DNA from: Prunella strophiata
Lineage: Eukaryota; Chordata; Aves; Passeriformes; Prunellidae
DNA length: 64,000 nucleotides
NCBI GenBank assembly: GCA_036583965.1
Contig: JAZBQD010000014.1
Location: 1,964,001-2,028,000 of the forward strand
Direction of reading: 5' to 3'
The notes beneath the pieces were generated by a model, which saw nothing but the letters and a program-made list of their open reading frames with translations, made no database searches and had not been told where the DNA came from. Each line of letters begins with the position of its first letter. Position 1 is the stretch's first letter. Both the position numbers and the translations under genes were made by a program. Positions 37,745 through 49,200 of the stretch are shown one piece after another.

Positions 37745-38120
37745 TGCTGTGGTGGGTTGGCTCTGGCTGGATGCCAGGTGCTCACCAAAACCACTCTATC
37801 ACTGCCCTCCTCAGCTGGCAGGGGAGGGAAAATGAAATAATGAAATCAGGAAAGGTCCAGGAGTCCAGACAAGGGCAGGGAGAGACCACTCACCATATTA
37901 AAGTTGTGGGCAGACTCATCTTGGGCTAATTAGCTGAATTTATTACCAGCCAAACCACAGAAGGATAAAGAAAAACAAAAAATAAATCTTGAATTACCTT
38001 CCTCCCAGCATTCCTTTCCTAACTTCACTCAGGATTTCTCTGCCTCCTGTCCCTCAGTGCTGCAGGGGGACAGGAACAGGGGCTGTGGCCAGCTCATCAC
38101 ACATTGTCTCTGTTTCCAAA
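37745..38120 (-). mobile_element. Truncated avian ERVL-type LTR
   Basis: The plus strand begins TGCTGTGGTGGGTTGG, then GGATGCCAGGTGCTCACC, then CCTCAGCTGGCAGGGGAG, AGGGAGAGACCACTCACC and GAATTTATTACCAGCC. This series is the reverse complement of an LTR I recall as widespread in birds (ERVL-like). The TTTATTA at about 37938 is AATAAA on the minus strand, which supports minus orientation. Similarity fades after about 38120, whereas the recalled full LTR is longer, so the copy has lost its 5' part. The exact family name is not claimed. Confidence 0.7.
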
Positions 38121-41100
38121 GCAAAGGGAACCAAGGACAGTCAGATATCCATTCAATGGATATCTGAATTGTTTTTCCACATTTTCAGGCCCAAAAGCCA
38201 GTCATATGAGTGTTTGTGGCATTTCAGTTGCCTAGATATTTTATAAATGAAATTATTTTCAGAATGGCACTCTAAATTATTTCCACAAAAGCCTCTGAAT
38301 GGTTCCTTTAGCAACATTTTAGCCTATTGAGCAGAAGTGTACCTTTTTCAAAGTGAAATTTTAGCACAATGGCTTTCAGCAGCTGCTCTCAAGCCTCTGT
38401 GGTGCTTCGTACAAACCCTGCCTGCAGTACTTCATGCCTCATTTCCCCTAACTTGACGTTCTCTATATTTGTTGAATAATTGGTGAAAACATATCGTTGT
38501 TAAAAATGTTTACCACTCTGTTCTAATGGGGATAGCAATAAAAGGGGAAGGGCAAAAATATGTCATATTACACAAAAAGCAGCACAACTGCACCCTTCAG
38601 AGAGGCCTTACAAGGAACCATGAAACTTGTGCTGTTGAGAAACTATTTGGCTCCTTTCAGATGTTTTTACTGCTTCTCTGTATTTTTCATGTGGTGGATG
38701 TTTGCATGAAAACAAGAGGTCAAGCTCTGCTCTCGAATCAGCATAAATTTGAAATTCAACAGCTACAGTAAACAAATAGCAGTGTAAGCAAAAGAAATCC
38801 CACACAGGCTTTCTGACTGTGTTTTATGGCCAATGACCTAGATGCTGGAATGATTTTTTACCCAAACTGCAGTTGCACCCAGACCTCTGGAACTACTGTG
38901 CTTCAGCCTGACTTTGAATGGAAAAAATCCTAATTTTTATCTTTTCCTTTCTTTTTTCCTCTTTTTTTTCCATTTAAGATCTAGAGGACACCTCACTGCT
39001 TGGTTGGTGACCAGTGAGTGTTTTACCTGGAAGTGTAGAAAATGTGTTCTGGTGCCTCTTTTTTTGCCCAGAAATTCTGTCTGACAGCTGAAAATCCACA
39101 CTTGTGTCTTAGATTCCTCCCTTTGGGAATGATGCAGAGTGGCCTCAAGAAAAATTTTGGGGGGATTTCAGTGGCATATGAGAAGTGCTTTGTTTGGAAG
39201 GGGTTACTTAACTCCAGCAGCAGCCAAATAGGTGCAGTCCTGTTGTTATCCAAAGCATCAGAGTAAACAATACAAGTTGGAACAATGTGCTGTTTCCAGA
39301 GTGTGACTTTAAAGAATGAGTTATGAGATGATGATGCTGTTGCTATGGTTACAGGTCCATTTAAAGTAGTGAATGCACTAAATACTATTATGAAAATTAA
39401 GTAAATATTAAGCAGCAGTTTAAAACACAAGTGTGTAGGAGCCAATGTTTTCATTATTTTTGTGATTTTAATTACTCTTAATGATTGTGAAAGTGGCAGG
39501 ATGAAAGAGCTGTCCAAAAAAAGGGTGTGATGGCTGGTTAGTGCTTGGAAGGCAGATATCTGATGCTTATAGCATCTTTTCACAGTGTCTTTTCAGTACT
39601 CCACCAGCTCCTCCTGAACTTAACTAACATGCAATGGAGAATCATACAACAGGCAGAAGAGAGATTAAAATGCCCTTCCATAAGAATTGTTGTGTTAAAG
39701 CCAGGATCTTGCACAGAGGGTGGCAAAAAGCTTGCTCTTTACAACTTAACAAGTGAAGATAAGGAGCTCTGAGCTCGTATAGTCATGGAAACTGTGATGT
39801 GGGGGATATTTTATTTTCTGTTCCACCCTGGAAACACTCAGAGCCCTGAGTCTGCACCAAGGGCACGTGGCATTTGTCCTCAGGGGCTCCTGTGCTGCTG
39901 AGCAAGGGTGCTGCTTATTCCTAGAGCAGCTATTCCAGGGGTTCCCAGGCTCCTTGCTGCTTGAACACGCTCGTTTTGCTCCAAGAGGAAGCCAAGTTGG
40001 CAAACTGATTTGCTCCAGGGATCACTGCAGGAAGAAAGCATGAAATAGATGGTGCCAAAAAGGGCTCCTTTAGCCCCAGCCAGACTGCTGACACCATGCC
40101 AGCAGGTCCTGTGCCCACAAAGACAAGCACACACCCTGAGGACAGGCTGCAGGGCAAGCACGGCATGCTTTTGGCATCCTGCTCTGGGGGAACTGCTCCA
40201 GGAGGCTGCAGTGCAGATTTCACCTTTTTCTCTCTGATTATCTCACTGTGAAAACACAAAATATTCTAGCTCTGTCTGAGGCCCACAGAGCCAGGAATTG
40301 CTACCTGGCTCAGATGAGTTTGGTAATGTAGATGCAGGGAATTTCAGGAAAAGATGGAACTGTTGATTATTGGCAAATCTAAAGTTTCATTTGAGTGCTC
40401 ACTTTCTGTAATCATAGAAGGGCCATGCAATTTATAAAGAATATATTCAAATACATGACAGGTGGTTGCCTGTCAGAAACTTATATGTTCTCTAAGAGTT
40501 TGTACCTAAAAGACTTGAGCTTTGGGAGATACTCAGCATATGGTAGTTAAGGAAAAGCTCTTTTTTAAAATTGTGCTGCCACTATATCTAAATATAATCC
40601 TAAAGAGAGAGAGAGAGAAATATCAAAATCCAGGGCTGTAATTATGCTTACCAACCTACTTCATTTATCAAAGCACATTAGAAAATGAGCAGAGAATTTA
40701 ACTCAGGGAACCTGTACCACTTTCAATTATCAGCCCTATAAATTACACGAGCAGTGAAATGCAATGAGATCAAAGACTCTGAGCCATTTGATTTTCTCAC
40801 ACATGAGTGAGTGGCTACTGGGCACACTGATTACTCACCAGTGCTGAATAACTGGGGCAATATTGAGCCCATACATGTGGCACCACTGACAAAGGCAGGG
40901 AAATGAACCAGGGGATACTCTGGAGGTTTGTTCAGCAGCACAAGGCTGGTGTATAGATAAGCAAATGCCTTATGAATGTGCTAATGAGCTTGCCTTCTAA
41001 CCCCATCAGCTAAAAATGCTGGGGCTAATTTATTTTTCTTTGTCTCTTTAGAATATCTATCATCTCTATAAATTGATATGCAGACTCCTGAGTGTATTAA

Positions 41101-44100
41101 GAACAATTTCTAATTTCTGATCTATTCAAGGCATCCTCCAACATCTGGATTATACCACTATCAGCAGCCTGATATTTTTTCAGGACATATTTGCTACAGA
41201 CTAATCAACTTCACGCATTCATCATCTATCTGAAGAGAAAGGGCGAATGATTTGACAATATTTAGGAAATTAATTTCATAGAAATCTTACAAGAGATGAC
41301 TGAAAATGCTGTCTTGAGTTATGAGTGGGATCCAAGCCTATTAGCCTTCCTGTTTTCTTCCAGTAGGTTTTACTCAGGTGTTGTGCAATTTTGGTTTTTT
41401 ATATACACCCCTGAATAAGTTCTAAATGTACAAAGGGAAAGGAGGCTGGGAGAAGGAAAGGAGAAAAAAAAAAAAGTCCACAGGAAGACTTTATGTCTCC
41501 TGCCCCTCTGAAGGGTTTTGACACATAGCTCACATTCTAAATAACCTGGAAATATTTCCTACAATAATGGTGAATTATTACTGTAAATATTTCCTGCTTC
41601 TTCCTGTGCAAGGATGGGCTGTGCATCACTGCCTTGGCTGCTGGGGTTTCAGCTGGCACCAGCCCAGCAGACAAATCCTTCTCCTCCTCCCAGTCCTAAG
41701 GACAGCAACTGAGAAATCTCAAGTCCATCTTTGGCTTGTCACAACTGTGCATCACTCCTAATTTATGCTGGACTGTGAATTTACAAGCCAGCTTTGTGTT
41801 TTACCTCAGACTTTAACCTTGTTTCTTTTTGCCCATAAAAATGGAGATTTTGCTGGTCACACAGGCAGTCTGTGTGAAAATCTCTGTGTGCCAAACCAAG
41901 TTTTTTGCTAAAGAGAATTTTAAGGCAAAGAGCAGAGGAGAAGAGGCAGTTCAACTTAATTAATGTCAGAGTTTGTATAATCCACTGAATGTGTAAAGGA
42001 CTATATAATTGCTAGGTGTTATTACTAGTCGTGACTGAGTAATTCATGTTGAATTATGTGTTTGCCAAATGTCAACTCTCTGTTTGTGAACTGTCACTGA
42101 AGGAGCACGATTTTTTTTCCCAGGATTTGTTCATAACTCCTCTCAGAATAGCTTCTGTCAGTAATTCTTAGCCTGCTGCTTATTCATGAGCAATTCATCA
42201 TAAGTGTCTGATAGTTGCAATTTGAGCTGTTTTGACTGCCCAGTTAGGTATTGGATCTGCTTCCCTTCAGACATTTGATGACTGTAACTTTAAACTCTGT
42301 AGTCAGATACTCACCCAAGACAGAATTAAATTTGGGTTCCATGAATACTGGCTAATATGTGCCTTGGTATGAATTGCAACCCTGTTTTACCATTCATATT
42401 ATGGTACTGACTAGAAGTCAATCAATTTGAGAATACATTATTTTGAAAGTGATACAAATATTGAGTAAATTATAGTCCCTGTTCCAAATTATTTACTGTC
42501 TAGGCAAAACAACTGATCTCTCTAGCATTCTTGACTGGAGGAGAATAAATTGAGTGCCAGCAAGGTGATCTGAAATTGGAAATGGGAATTAAATGTTTTC
42601 ACAAGAAAGCCTCCAGACCTATTTATCAAATAGCTGCAGATTGCTGTATTTCAGAAAAATATCTGTGCACATGAAATAAACCCTAACTCCTTATGTTGGT
42701 TGGACAAAAACACATGGAAACACATTGAACGTTTTCTGAAGGAAAGGGAAATTAAGATGTAAATCTGAAATACCAGGGGGATGGCCACTAATTTCCAGAG
42801 CATTTCCCTAATCCTATCTCAGTGCTGCTCCACACTGAATGCACCCAATGATTTATCCACTGCTATTGTCTGCAAAGCAAAACCAGTTCAGAACTGTGTA
42901 CACTCTAATTTTTAAAATTATTTATCTCTGAAGTCCCTGAAAATTCAAAATTAATGCCTCTGTGAAGGTTATATTTTTTTATCAAACTAAGGTGTTTCTT
43001 TTTTAAGAAAATAAAATAATTTAACAGTTTGCTACTTGCTGGTGTCTAAGCAACTAACAGACAAGGATATTATGAGAAATCTGAAATAATTGGATGCACT
43101 AGATTCCCTTCACTCTGGTAAAACTACAGTTGATGTAATTAAAAAAATCATAAATTCTCTGCAGAAAAAAAAAGGGTAAAAAAGCAAAACTAAAGTGAGG
43201 GTTAAAATCTCTTTGTCAATATATTACAGCATGTCTATGGAAAAGCACAGTCCCATCAGTCTTACTGTAATTGAAATTGTTTCCACCTAATGTTTTTCAA
43301 AATAGTGCACATTCTTCATTATGTTCTTAATTAATAACTCCCTTTGAATAATTTCATTTTTCTTTCTTGAATTTGTAGTAAGAGAACAGAAAATTGCTTA
43401 CCTATGTCAGACAAGCATACCTTCTGCTCATGCAGAAGGTTCCAGGGAAGGTGGAGAGAATTTCCTGGTTTAAGTTATCTCTCAAATTACCATGCATCAT
43501 CTTTAGTAAGGATACAAGCACTCTTTCCCTACAGTTCTTTGTACAAAAGAGACACAGAAGGCAGAAAACTCTTACTGTTTATGATGATTAAATAAACAGG
43601 TTTCAGTAGGAGCAAGGAAAAAGTTACTGCTTTAATTCTACTGAGAAAGATTATTTGCAAGAGCAGTGATTTGAATGGAAGAACTGGAAGGAATTTGTGT
43701 GATGGATGAACTTTCAGATTATGGGGGAACTCCACATTTCTGAGTAAATTTTACTCATGTGTAGTGGAATGTAAAGATTTCTGAAATACCTGTGAACCTA
43801 AAAAAAGAAATAGACAGGATGCAAATTCCAGCTTCAACCTAATCTTACACTTTTGGAAATGAGTGGCAAAACACCTCCTGACTTCAGTGGAAATAAACCC
43901 ATGAACCATTGAAAACACATATTGATCCATATTCTACCCTGCTGGATAGCTCATTTTATTCCTTTTTGAATAAGAATGCTAGAGAAGGAATTTGTAGGTA
44001 TCATGCCATCTTCCTAGAAAAATGAATAGATTTTTCATTTTAAAAATCCATTTGTCTTTAAGTATCTGAAGTTTCAAGAAAGGGAAATAATATAAAATAC

Positions 44101-45088
44101 CAAACTAAAAGAGTTCATGGCCTTGTTCTGTCGTGATTTATATCCAGTGCATATTATTTGACTTTGCTGGGGTTGCCCAGACATATGTTAGGATAATTAT
44201 AGAGGAAAGGAGCTAATTGCACTGTACAGTGCTAGTTTAAGCTGACAGATAACAGGTTGTTATGTATAAAACATGTGTGTACGTAGAGTAACAACATGTT
44301 AAATATCTCATTACATCCTGATAGATAGATAGTGTTGGGAGGATGTAAATTAGAAGTACCAATTATTGCTTTGCAGTGGTAATGAAGCATTAGAGTCTTT
44401 ATTCACATGCATCTCTGTTTGTGCAGCTCACAATGACTCTCCTCAGGGAAGCTCATTGAATGGTTTGATGTTGACCTCCAAGCTACTGCTCCCACTTTCA
44501 AAATTTTGTGTGCCAAAGATGCATCTGTGTGAGAGGGAGGGCTCTGGTGACAGGGGAGGGAAAACAGAACAAAGTAGAATATTTTATAGTGAAAGATAAC
44601 TGGGGAAGAGGGGACTTGAGGTAAAGGAAAACCAGCTATGGGAGATGACATGAAGAACAGTGCCTGAGACGGGAGAAATGCCATGGAGATCCAGGGAGTT
44701 GTCATCATCAGCAACATCAGTCTCAAACACTGATTCACTGCTCTCTTTGAAAAGGTTTCCTTATGCATCTGCATGCCACAGCTCCTTGTCAGTCCAACAA
44801 ATGCATGAACAGAGACGAAATGTCAGCAAATATGTCAGGTTTTCCTTCTGTATGCTGTGCATTCCCAAAGTGCCAATCCAGCCTACCAGCTCCCCAGTCT
44901 GAAAGATGGAGCTTCCTGCAGGAGCAGATACTGCCAGGAGCACAGAAGGGCTTGCACTATGGAAAAAGCATCTTCAGGCTGGGCAGGAGGACCAGATCCC
45001 CTCATTCTAAATTTTCCTTTGCAAGCTGGCTGGTTTTCCCCACTTTTTAAAGCTATTCTTTTACCTCTAATCTAAAGAGTTAATCATG
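38121..45088. other. Non-coding stretch, possible conserved elements, no gene recognised
   Basis: A near-perfect 27-nt palindrome (13-bp arms, one central base) is at 38141-38167. The 186-codon minus-strand frame at 39023-39583 starts with GTG, not ATG, and has no recognisable domain. The 39750-40260 interval is GC-richer and open in several conflicting frames. The 40560-41260 interval is complex, unique and free of repeats, with homeodomain-like TAAT words, the look of a conserved regulatory element. A short GATA run is at 44320-44332. Confidence 0.45.
38141..38167. repeat. Near-perfect palindrome, 13-bp arms
   Basis: TCAGATATCCATT and AATGGATATCTGA are exact reverse complements around a single C. 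It can form a cruciform or hairpin. It lies about 20 bases beyond the recognisable end of the ERVL-type LTR. Confidence 0.9.
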
Positions 45089-45824
45089 TGTCTCAGTTTG
45101 AAAAGACAGGTGTCTATTATGGAAGGAATCTACCTTGAAATGGAGAATGTAAACTCCTCCACTCTGAATTATTATAATTTTGAAATTAAGGGGCTCTCAG
45201 GCAAAGATATGGGAATAGGAATAACAGTTCTTTATTATAAAAAAAAAATTAAAAATTAAAAAAAAAAAAAAAATAGAAATGTAGTAATACAAAACAACCC
45301 TGCCAGAGTCAGAGTAGGAGCTGAGTCCCTGTGTGTCAGGGTGGTGGCACAGTCCCATGCCATGGGGGCTGCAGCCCTCCTGCAGTGCCAGGGCTGGTTC
45401 TGCTGGAGCAGGGATCCTGCACAAGGGGGGAGTTTTCCTCTGCAGCTCCAGGGCTGCTGCAGATGGGCCTGGGCTCCCTCTGGGAATGCAGAGGAGAAGA
45501 AAGCTGCTCCTCTGGGAATGCAGCAGTGGGCAAAGGCTGCTGTGGGGTTCCAGGGTCAGATTCTGTCCAGGTAGGAATGCTTGGCTCCTGCCCTGGGCAG
45601 AGCATCTCCCAGTGGGATGATGGAATTTTATCAGCCCTGCAGGGACACTCAGTGGCCATGGACAGAAGATAATTAATAATTAATGGCCCATGAACAGCAG
45701 AGATCTCCTGGAGGGAGGATTGGCTGTGGGAGAGATAAAGAAAACTGCCCAATGAACAGAAGAGAACTGCCCCAGCTCTGACAGATGATAATAGAATCCA
45801 CATCCCCATTTGCAACCTAAGACA
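45089..45824 (-). mobile_element. Complete solo LTR with 5-bp target duplication
   Basis: The 736-bp block starts TGTCTCAG and ends CTAAGACA, which are inverted repeats of each other in 7 of 8 positions, as expected of LTR ends. It is flanked by TCATG on both sides (45084-45088 and 45825-45829). A perfect 5-bp target duplication points to an ERVL (class III) type or another five-base integrase. I recall the phrases TTTGAAAAGACAGG and GGGGCTCTCAGGC from abundant passerine LTRs. TTTATT at 45231-45236 is AATAAA on the minus strand, about 590 bases into the element in minus orientation, so minus is preferred but not certain. An A-rich low-complexity stretch (45238-45273) is internal. The 159-codon minus-strand frame (45336-45815) and the plus-strand frames opposite it are LTR sequence, not genes. 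Confidence 0.85.
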
Positions 45825-46033
45825 TCATGCCCAGCAATCCCCCTTTGTGCTGTGATAAATAGCTCAGACAACATTTTGATGTAGCAGAAGATAATTTGCT
45901 CTCTCAGAGATGCCAGGAGACACAGTGTCACAGGCAGCAAAGCTGGAATGCCATGTCCATTCTCACATCCCCAGGACAAGAAAACCATTCACAAAGTGGC
46001 ACAGGTTCAGTGGAGAGAGTGCCACAGTGGATC
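45825..46033. other. Short non-coding spacer
   Basis: The right-hand copy of the TCATG target duplication, then unique sequence up to the CR1 relic. Short frames continue across it without meaning. Confidence 0.5.
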
Positions 46034-46220
46034 AGAGCTGGAGAGCTTGGAGAAGAGATGGATCCAGGGCTTCCTCAGCACCCACCCAGCCCTGCAGGGA
46101 AGGTATCAAGAACAGGAAATTACAGTGATATGAGCAAAAGAGACAACAGGATTAAACTGAAACATGAAAGGATCAGACTGGCCATGAGGAAAGTCTTTTA
46201 CTCCACAAGGAAAGCTGGGA
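46034..46220 (+). mobile_element. Degenerate CR1 LINE fragment
   Basis: The order of phrases matches the 3' untranslated part of CR1 as I recall it: GAGAGCTTGGAGAAGAGATG, CCAGGG, a TGATATGAG-like segment, TTAAACTGAAACATGAAAGG, then CAGACTGGCCATGAGGAAAG and CTTTTACTCC. There are many differences and the 3' terminal octamers are missing, so this is an old, broken copy in plus orientation. Confidence 0.5.
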
Positions 46221-49200
46221 AGCAGAGTAACTTTTTAAGTTAGGTAGAGAATTCATGTCTAAATTATACTGATCTGCACAAGTGCAGGGACCTAGAAATG
46301 ACTTGCTGCAGCTGCCTTGTTCTCTGAACAAGAGGAGAGATTAGGGAGAGTGTGAGGTGCTCTGCAGTGGAGTTTCTGCAGGAATTGATTTCCATTCCAG
46401 ACACACTTTGTGCATCTCCTCAGAATCCAGTCCCCTTGCAGCCTACCCCCTGCTTGTGGAACACTGAGGAATCCAGAGCTCTACTTTGCCATAATTTTGT
46501 CCAGGAAATGCAACATTTTCAAGCCCAGTTTTTAACTTATGCAGAGGATGTTTCTGAGGGGTGAAAGTCTGATTTGCTATTGTGGAGCTCGCCATCATAC
46601 AGAACAAGGGGTAGGAGATAATTCTCAGATATGTGGTGAGTTCTGGCATTGGTAAGGAAGCCAACACCTTGAAAGTCTCTGTAGGACATGCTGAGAATTT
46701 CAACAAAACTGAGGAAATAACAGGGATTTCAGGGAAAGTAGGACACTCAGATTCCTGCCTTGCTTTTTCAACTCTTTCTGAAATCCAGCCTGGAGAGTGC
46801 ATCAATCAAATGTTAAAGAGGTGAGCACTGGGAAAGGATATATGCATCCTGGATGTATCTCTTTTTCTTTAAATAACATTTGAAACCCAGAAATCTTCAA
46901 TATTTAAAATAACTCCAGCAATATTCAGGAATTACACCATGAAATTGTGATAATACAATTTGACACCAATTGGTGTCTTGGGGTTTTTGTAAGACAATCA
47001 AAGAAGGAAGGTTATAATAAACAGCAAGGTAGAAGAGAGTATCAGATTATAGATACATTGCACGTTTGCTCCCTTAAACTTGTGGGGTTTTATATTCTTT
47101 AACATCATTTTATCTATAATTATCAGATGGGAGACTTCAAAGAGATCAGTGCATTACAGTGGATTTGTCTGCTCTTCTTTGGTTATTAAAAGACAGGAAA
47201 TCATAGACAGGTCATTAAATGCAATACCAAAGCTACTGGAAAAGATAAAGGGAAGACATCTGTTTCATGCAGGATTTATATTTAGTGCTGAACAGTGGGG
47301 ATTTTTCCCCTGTAGTTCTGCAGATCAGGTCGTTGGAGGAGGAAAAGATTAGAGGAACATTTGCAGTGGGGTACAGTATTATTTAGGTTTGAAACTGATG
47401 AATTGTGAAACATCGATGAAAATGGAGAGTGGTACAAATCACTGCAGTTGAACCCTTTTAGATCATAGTGAGCAGCTGACAATTGAAAAGAAACTGACTG
47501 CTCTCTGGAAATATATTGCTACAGTTTGCCTTGAAAGCTCTTTTTGTGAGCCAGTCCATCTCTTCTGTAAATAGTCATTATTGGAATGGTTTGAACCATT
47601 GTTGATTCTGACAACACTGAACTTTGTGAAAGTCCTTGTCTGAAATCAAAACTTTTTTTTTTTGCCAATTGGAATCTTTAAAAAAAAAATATTCTTTTAT
47701 GTGCTAATATTTTACAAATTAAGCCTTAAATTAATTAAAAGCTAGCATGGTTTTATGTAGGCTTGTGGAGCAAACCAGAATGTTCAGTGTAATGGAGTTT
47801 ATTTCAGGGTAGTAGATGAAACTACTCCAGTGCAGTTTAATCTCTGGCTAGAAACAAACCAGAAAACATTCTTAAATATTTAAGAATATCACCATCACTC
47901 ATCACTCCTTATGTACACTAAAATTTGCCATGGATTTTAGCTTTATTTTGATTAATGATTTAATGTGTATTTGGTAAAACTGGCTTTCATCTGCTCATTG
48001 AACACATGGATTTTACAAGGAGCTTCTGGATCTGCTACATTTACTAACATCTCCTTCAGTAATGCAAACATCCAGCTTTTTTCAGTCACATTGGTGAATT
48101 AAATGCTAATAAGATTGATATTGGCAAGGATCTCAAAAAGAAAATATATATGGAGCTCAGAAGTGATTACATCTGTTTAAAATAACACAACGTTAATGGG
48201 ATATTTTGGATAAATTGGAAACTGCGATTAATCTATTTACATTTTAGGAGTTTTCTGCTTTACAAGACATTTTGAAATAACTTATAGCAGCTATGTTGCA
48301 TTAAAAAAAGTGTTTTGCCAGCGTGACATTTCAAATACTTTGATTTCCCTTCTGTGACTATATTACCTACAATTAATTTCTATAAGCTTCTGCAGAAAAA
48401 AAAAATCAGTTTTTCATCAGGCTGAGCCTTCACTTGTTCTGAGATGCTAGAGATTGTCAAGCTTTCACAAAAACAACTGGTGAGCAAGCCACTCCAAGCT
48501 CCCAGACCCTTACAGTAATTTTCCTTGCAACTTCAAGGTTTTTCATCAAGTGGCAGAGGCAATGTCTAAACTGGGGTATTATAGAGATGCCTGCTGGACA
48601 GGAAATACAAGAGCTGCTTATTGTTAGAAATACTGCTAGTGAAAAGGAGAAGGAAGCTGCTGTTGGAAGCCAGCAGTCACAAACAATTCCTACCGGTGCA
48701 CCAAAGTGACATAAAAGTGCAGGGAGTGACCCCAGGGAGGTGGTGACAGAAGGAAAGTGACCCCACAGGACAGTGGGGTTTGCCTCAGAGCATCAAGAGG
48801 CTCTCTGCTCACCATTTGAGAGGAGCAGCATCCTAAGGCTGATTCCAAAAACTGCCAGATGATTCGGCCAACATCCAGGCGTGGATCTGGATTCTGCCTA
48901 CTTTAACCAATAAGTTCTTGAGTTGCAGTGGTGGCTGCTGGGAATGTTCTGGAATATAAACTGTGTGTTTTCTGTGACTGTACAGCTTGTCTGGACATCT
49001 GGCAGCAGCTGTGGTCAGAGAGCTCACAGAGCCCCTTGCTGGGAGCTGTTGGCTCTGTCCCTCCCATCCCAGGTCCCTGTCAGGTGGACTTTGCAGCTTG
49101 GGTTGGTGCAGGACTGAGATCTGCAGGGTGAGAGGTTAATAGGGCACATGGAAATGAATTCTTTAACTGGGCAAAGCACACTGTTGGTTTCCAAATATTG

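Noticed and set aside
39023..39583. 186-codon minus-strand open frame
   Set aside because: It starts at GTG rather than ATG, has no recognisable domain or signal, and competes with a plus-strand frame. Chance opening is the simplest explanation.
44320..44332. Short GATA run
   Set aside because: Only three units, below what would be notable for a microsatellite.
45336..45815. 159-codon minus-strand frame and 113-codon plus-strand frame in GC-rich DNA
   Set aside because: Both lie entirely inside the solo LTR bounded by TCATG duplications, so they are LTR sequence, not genes.
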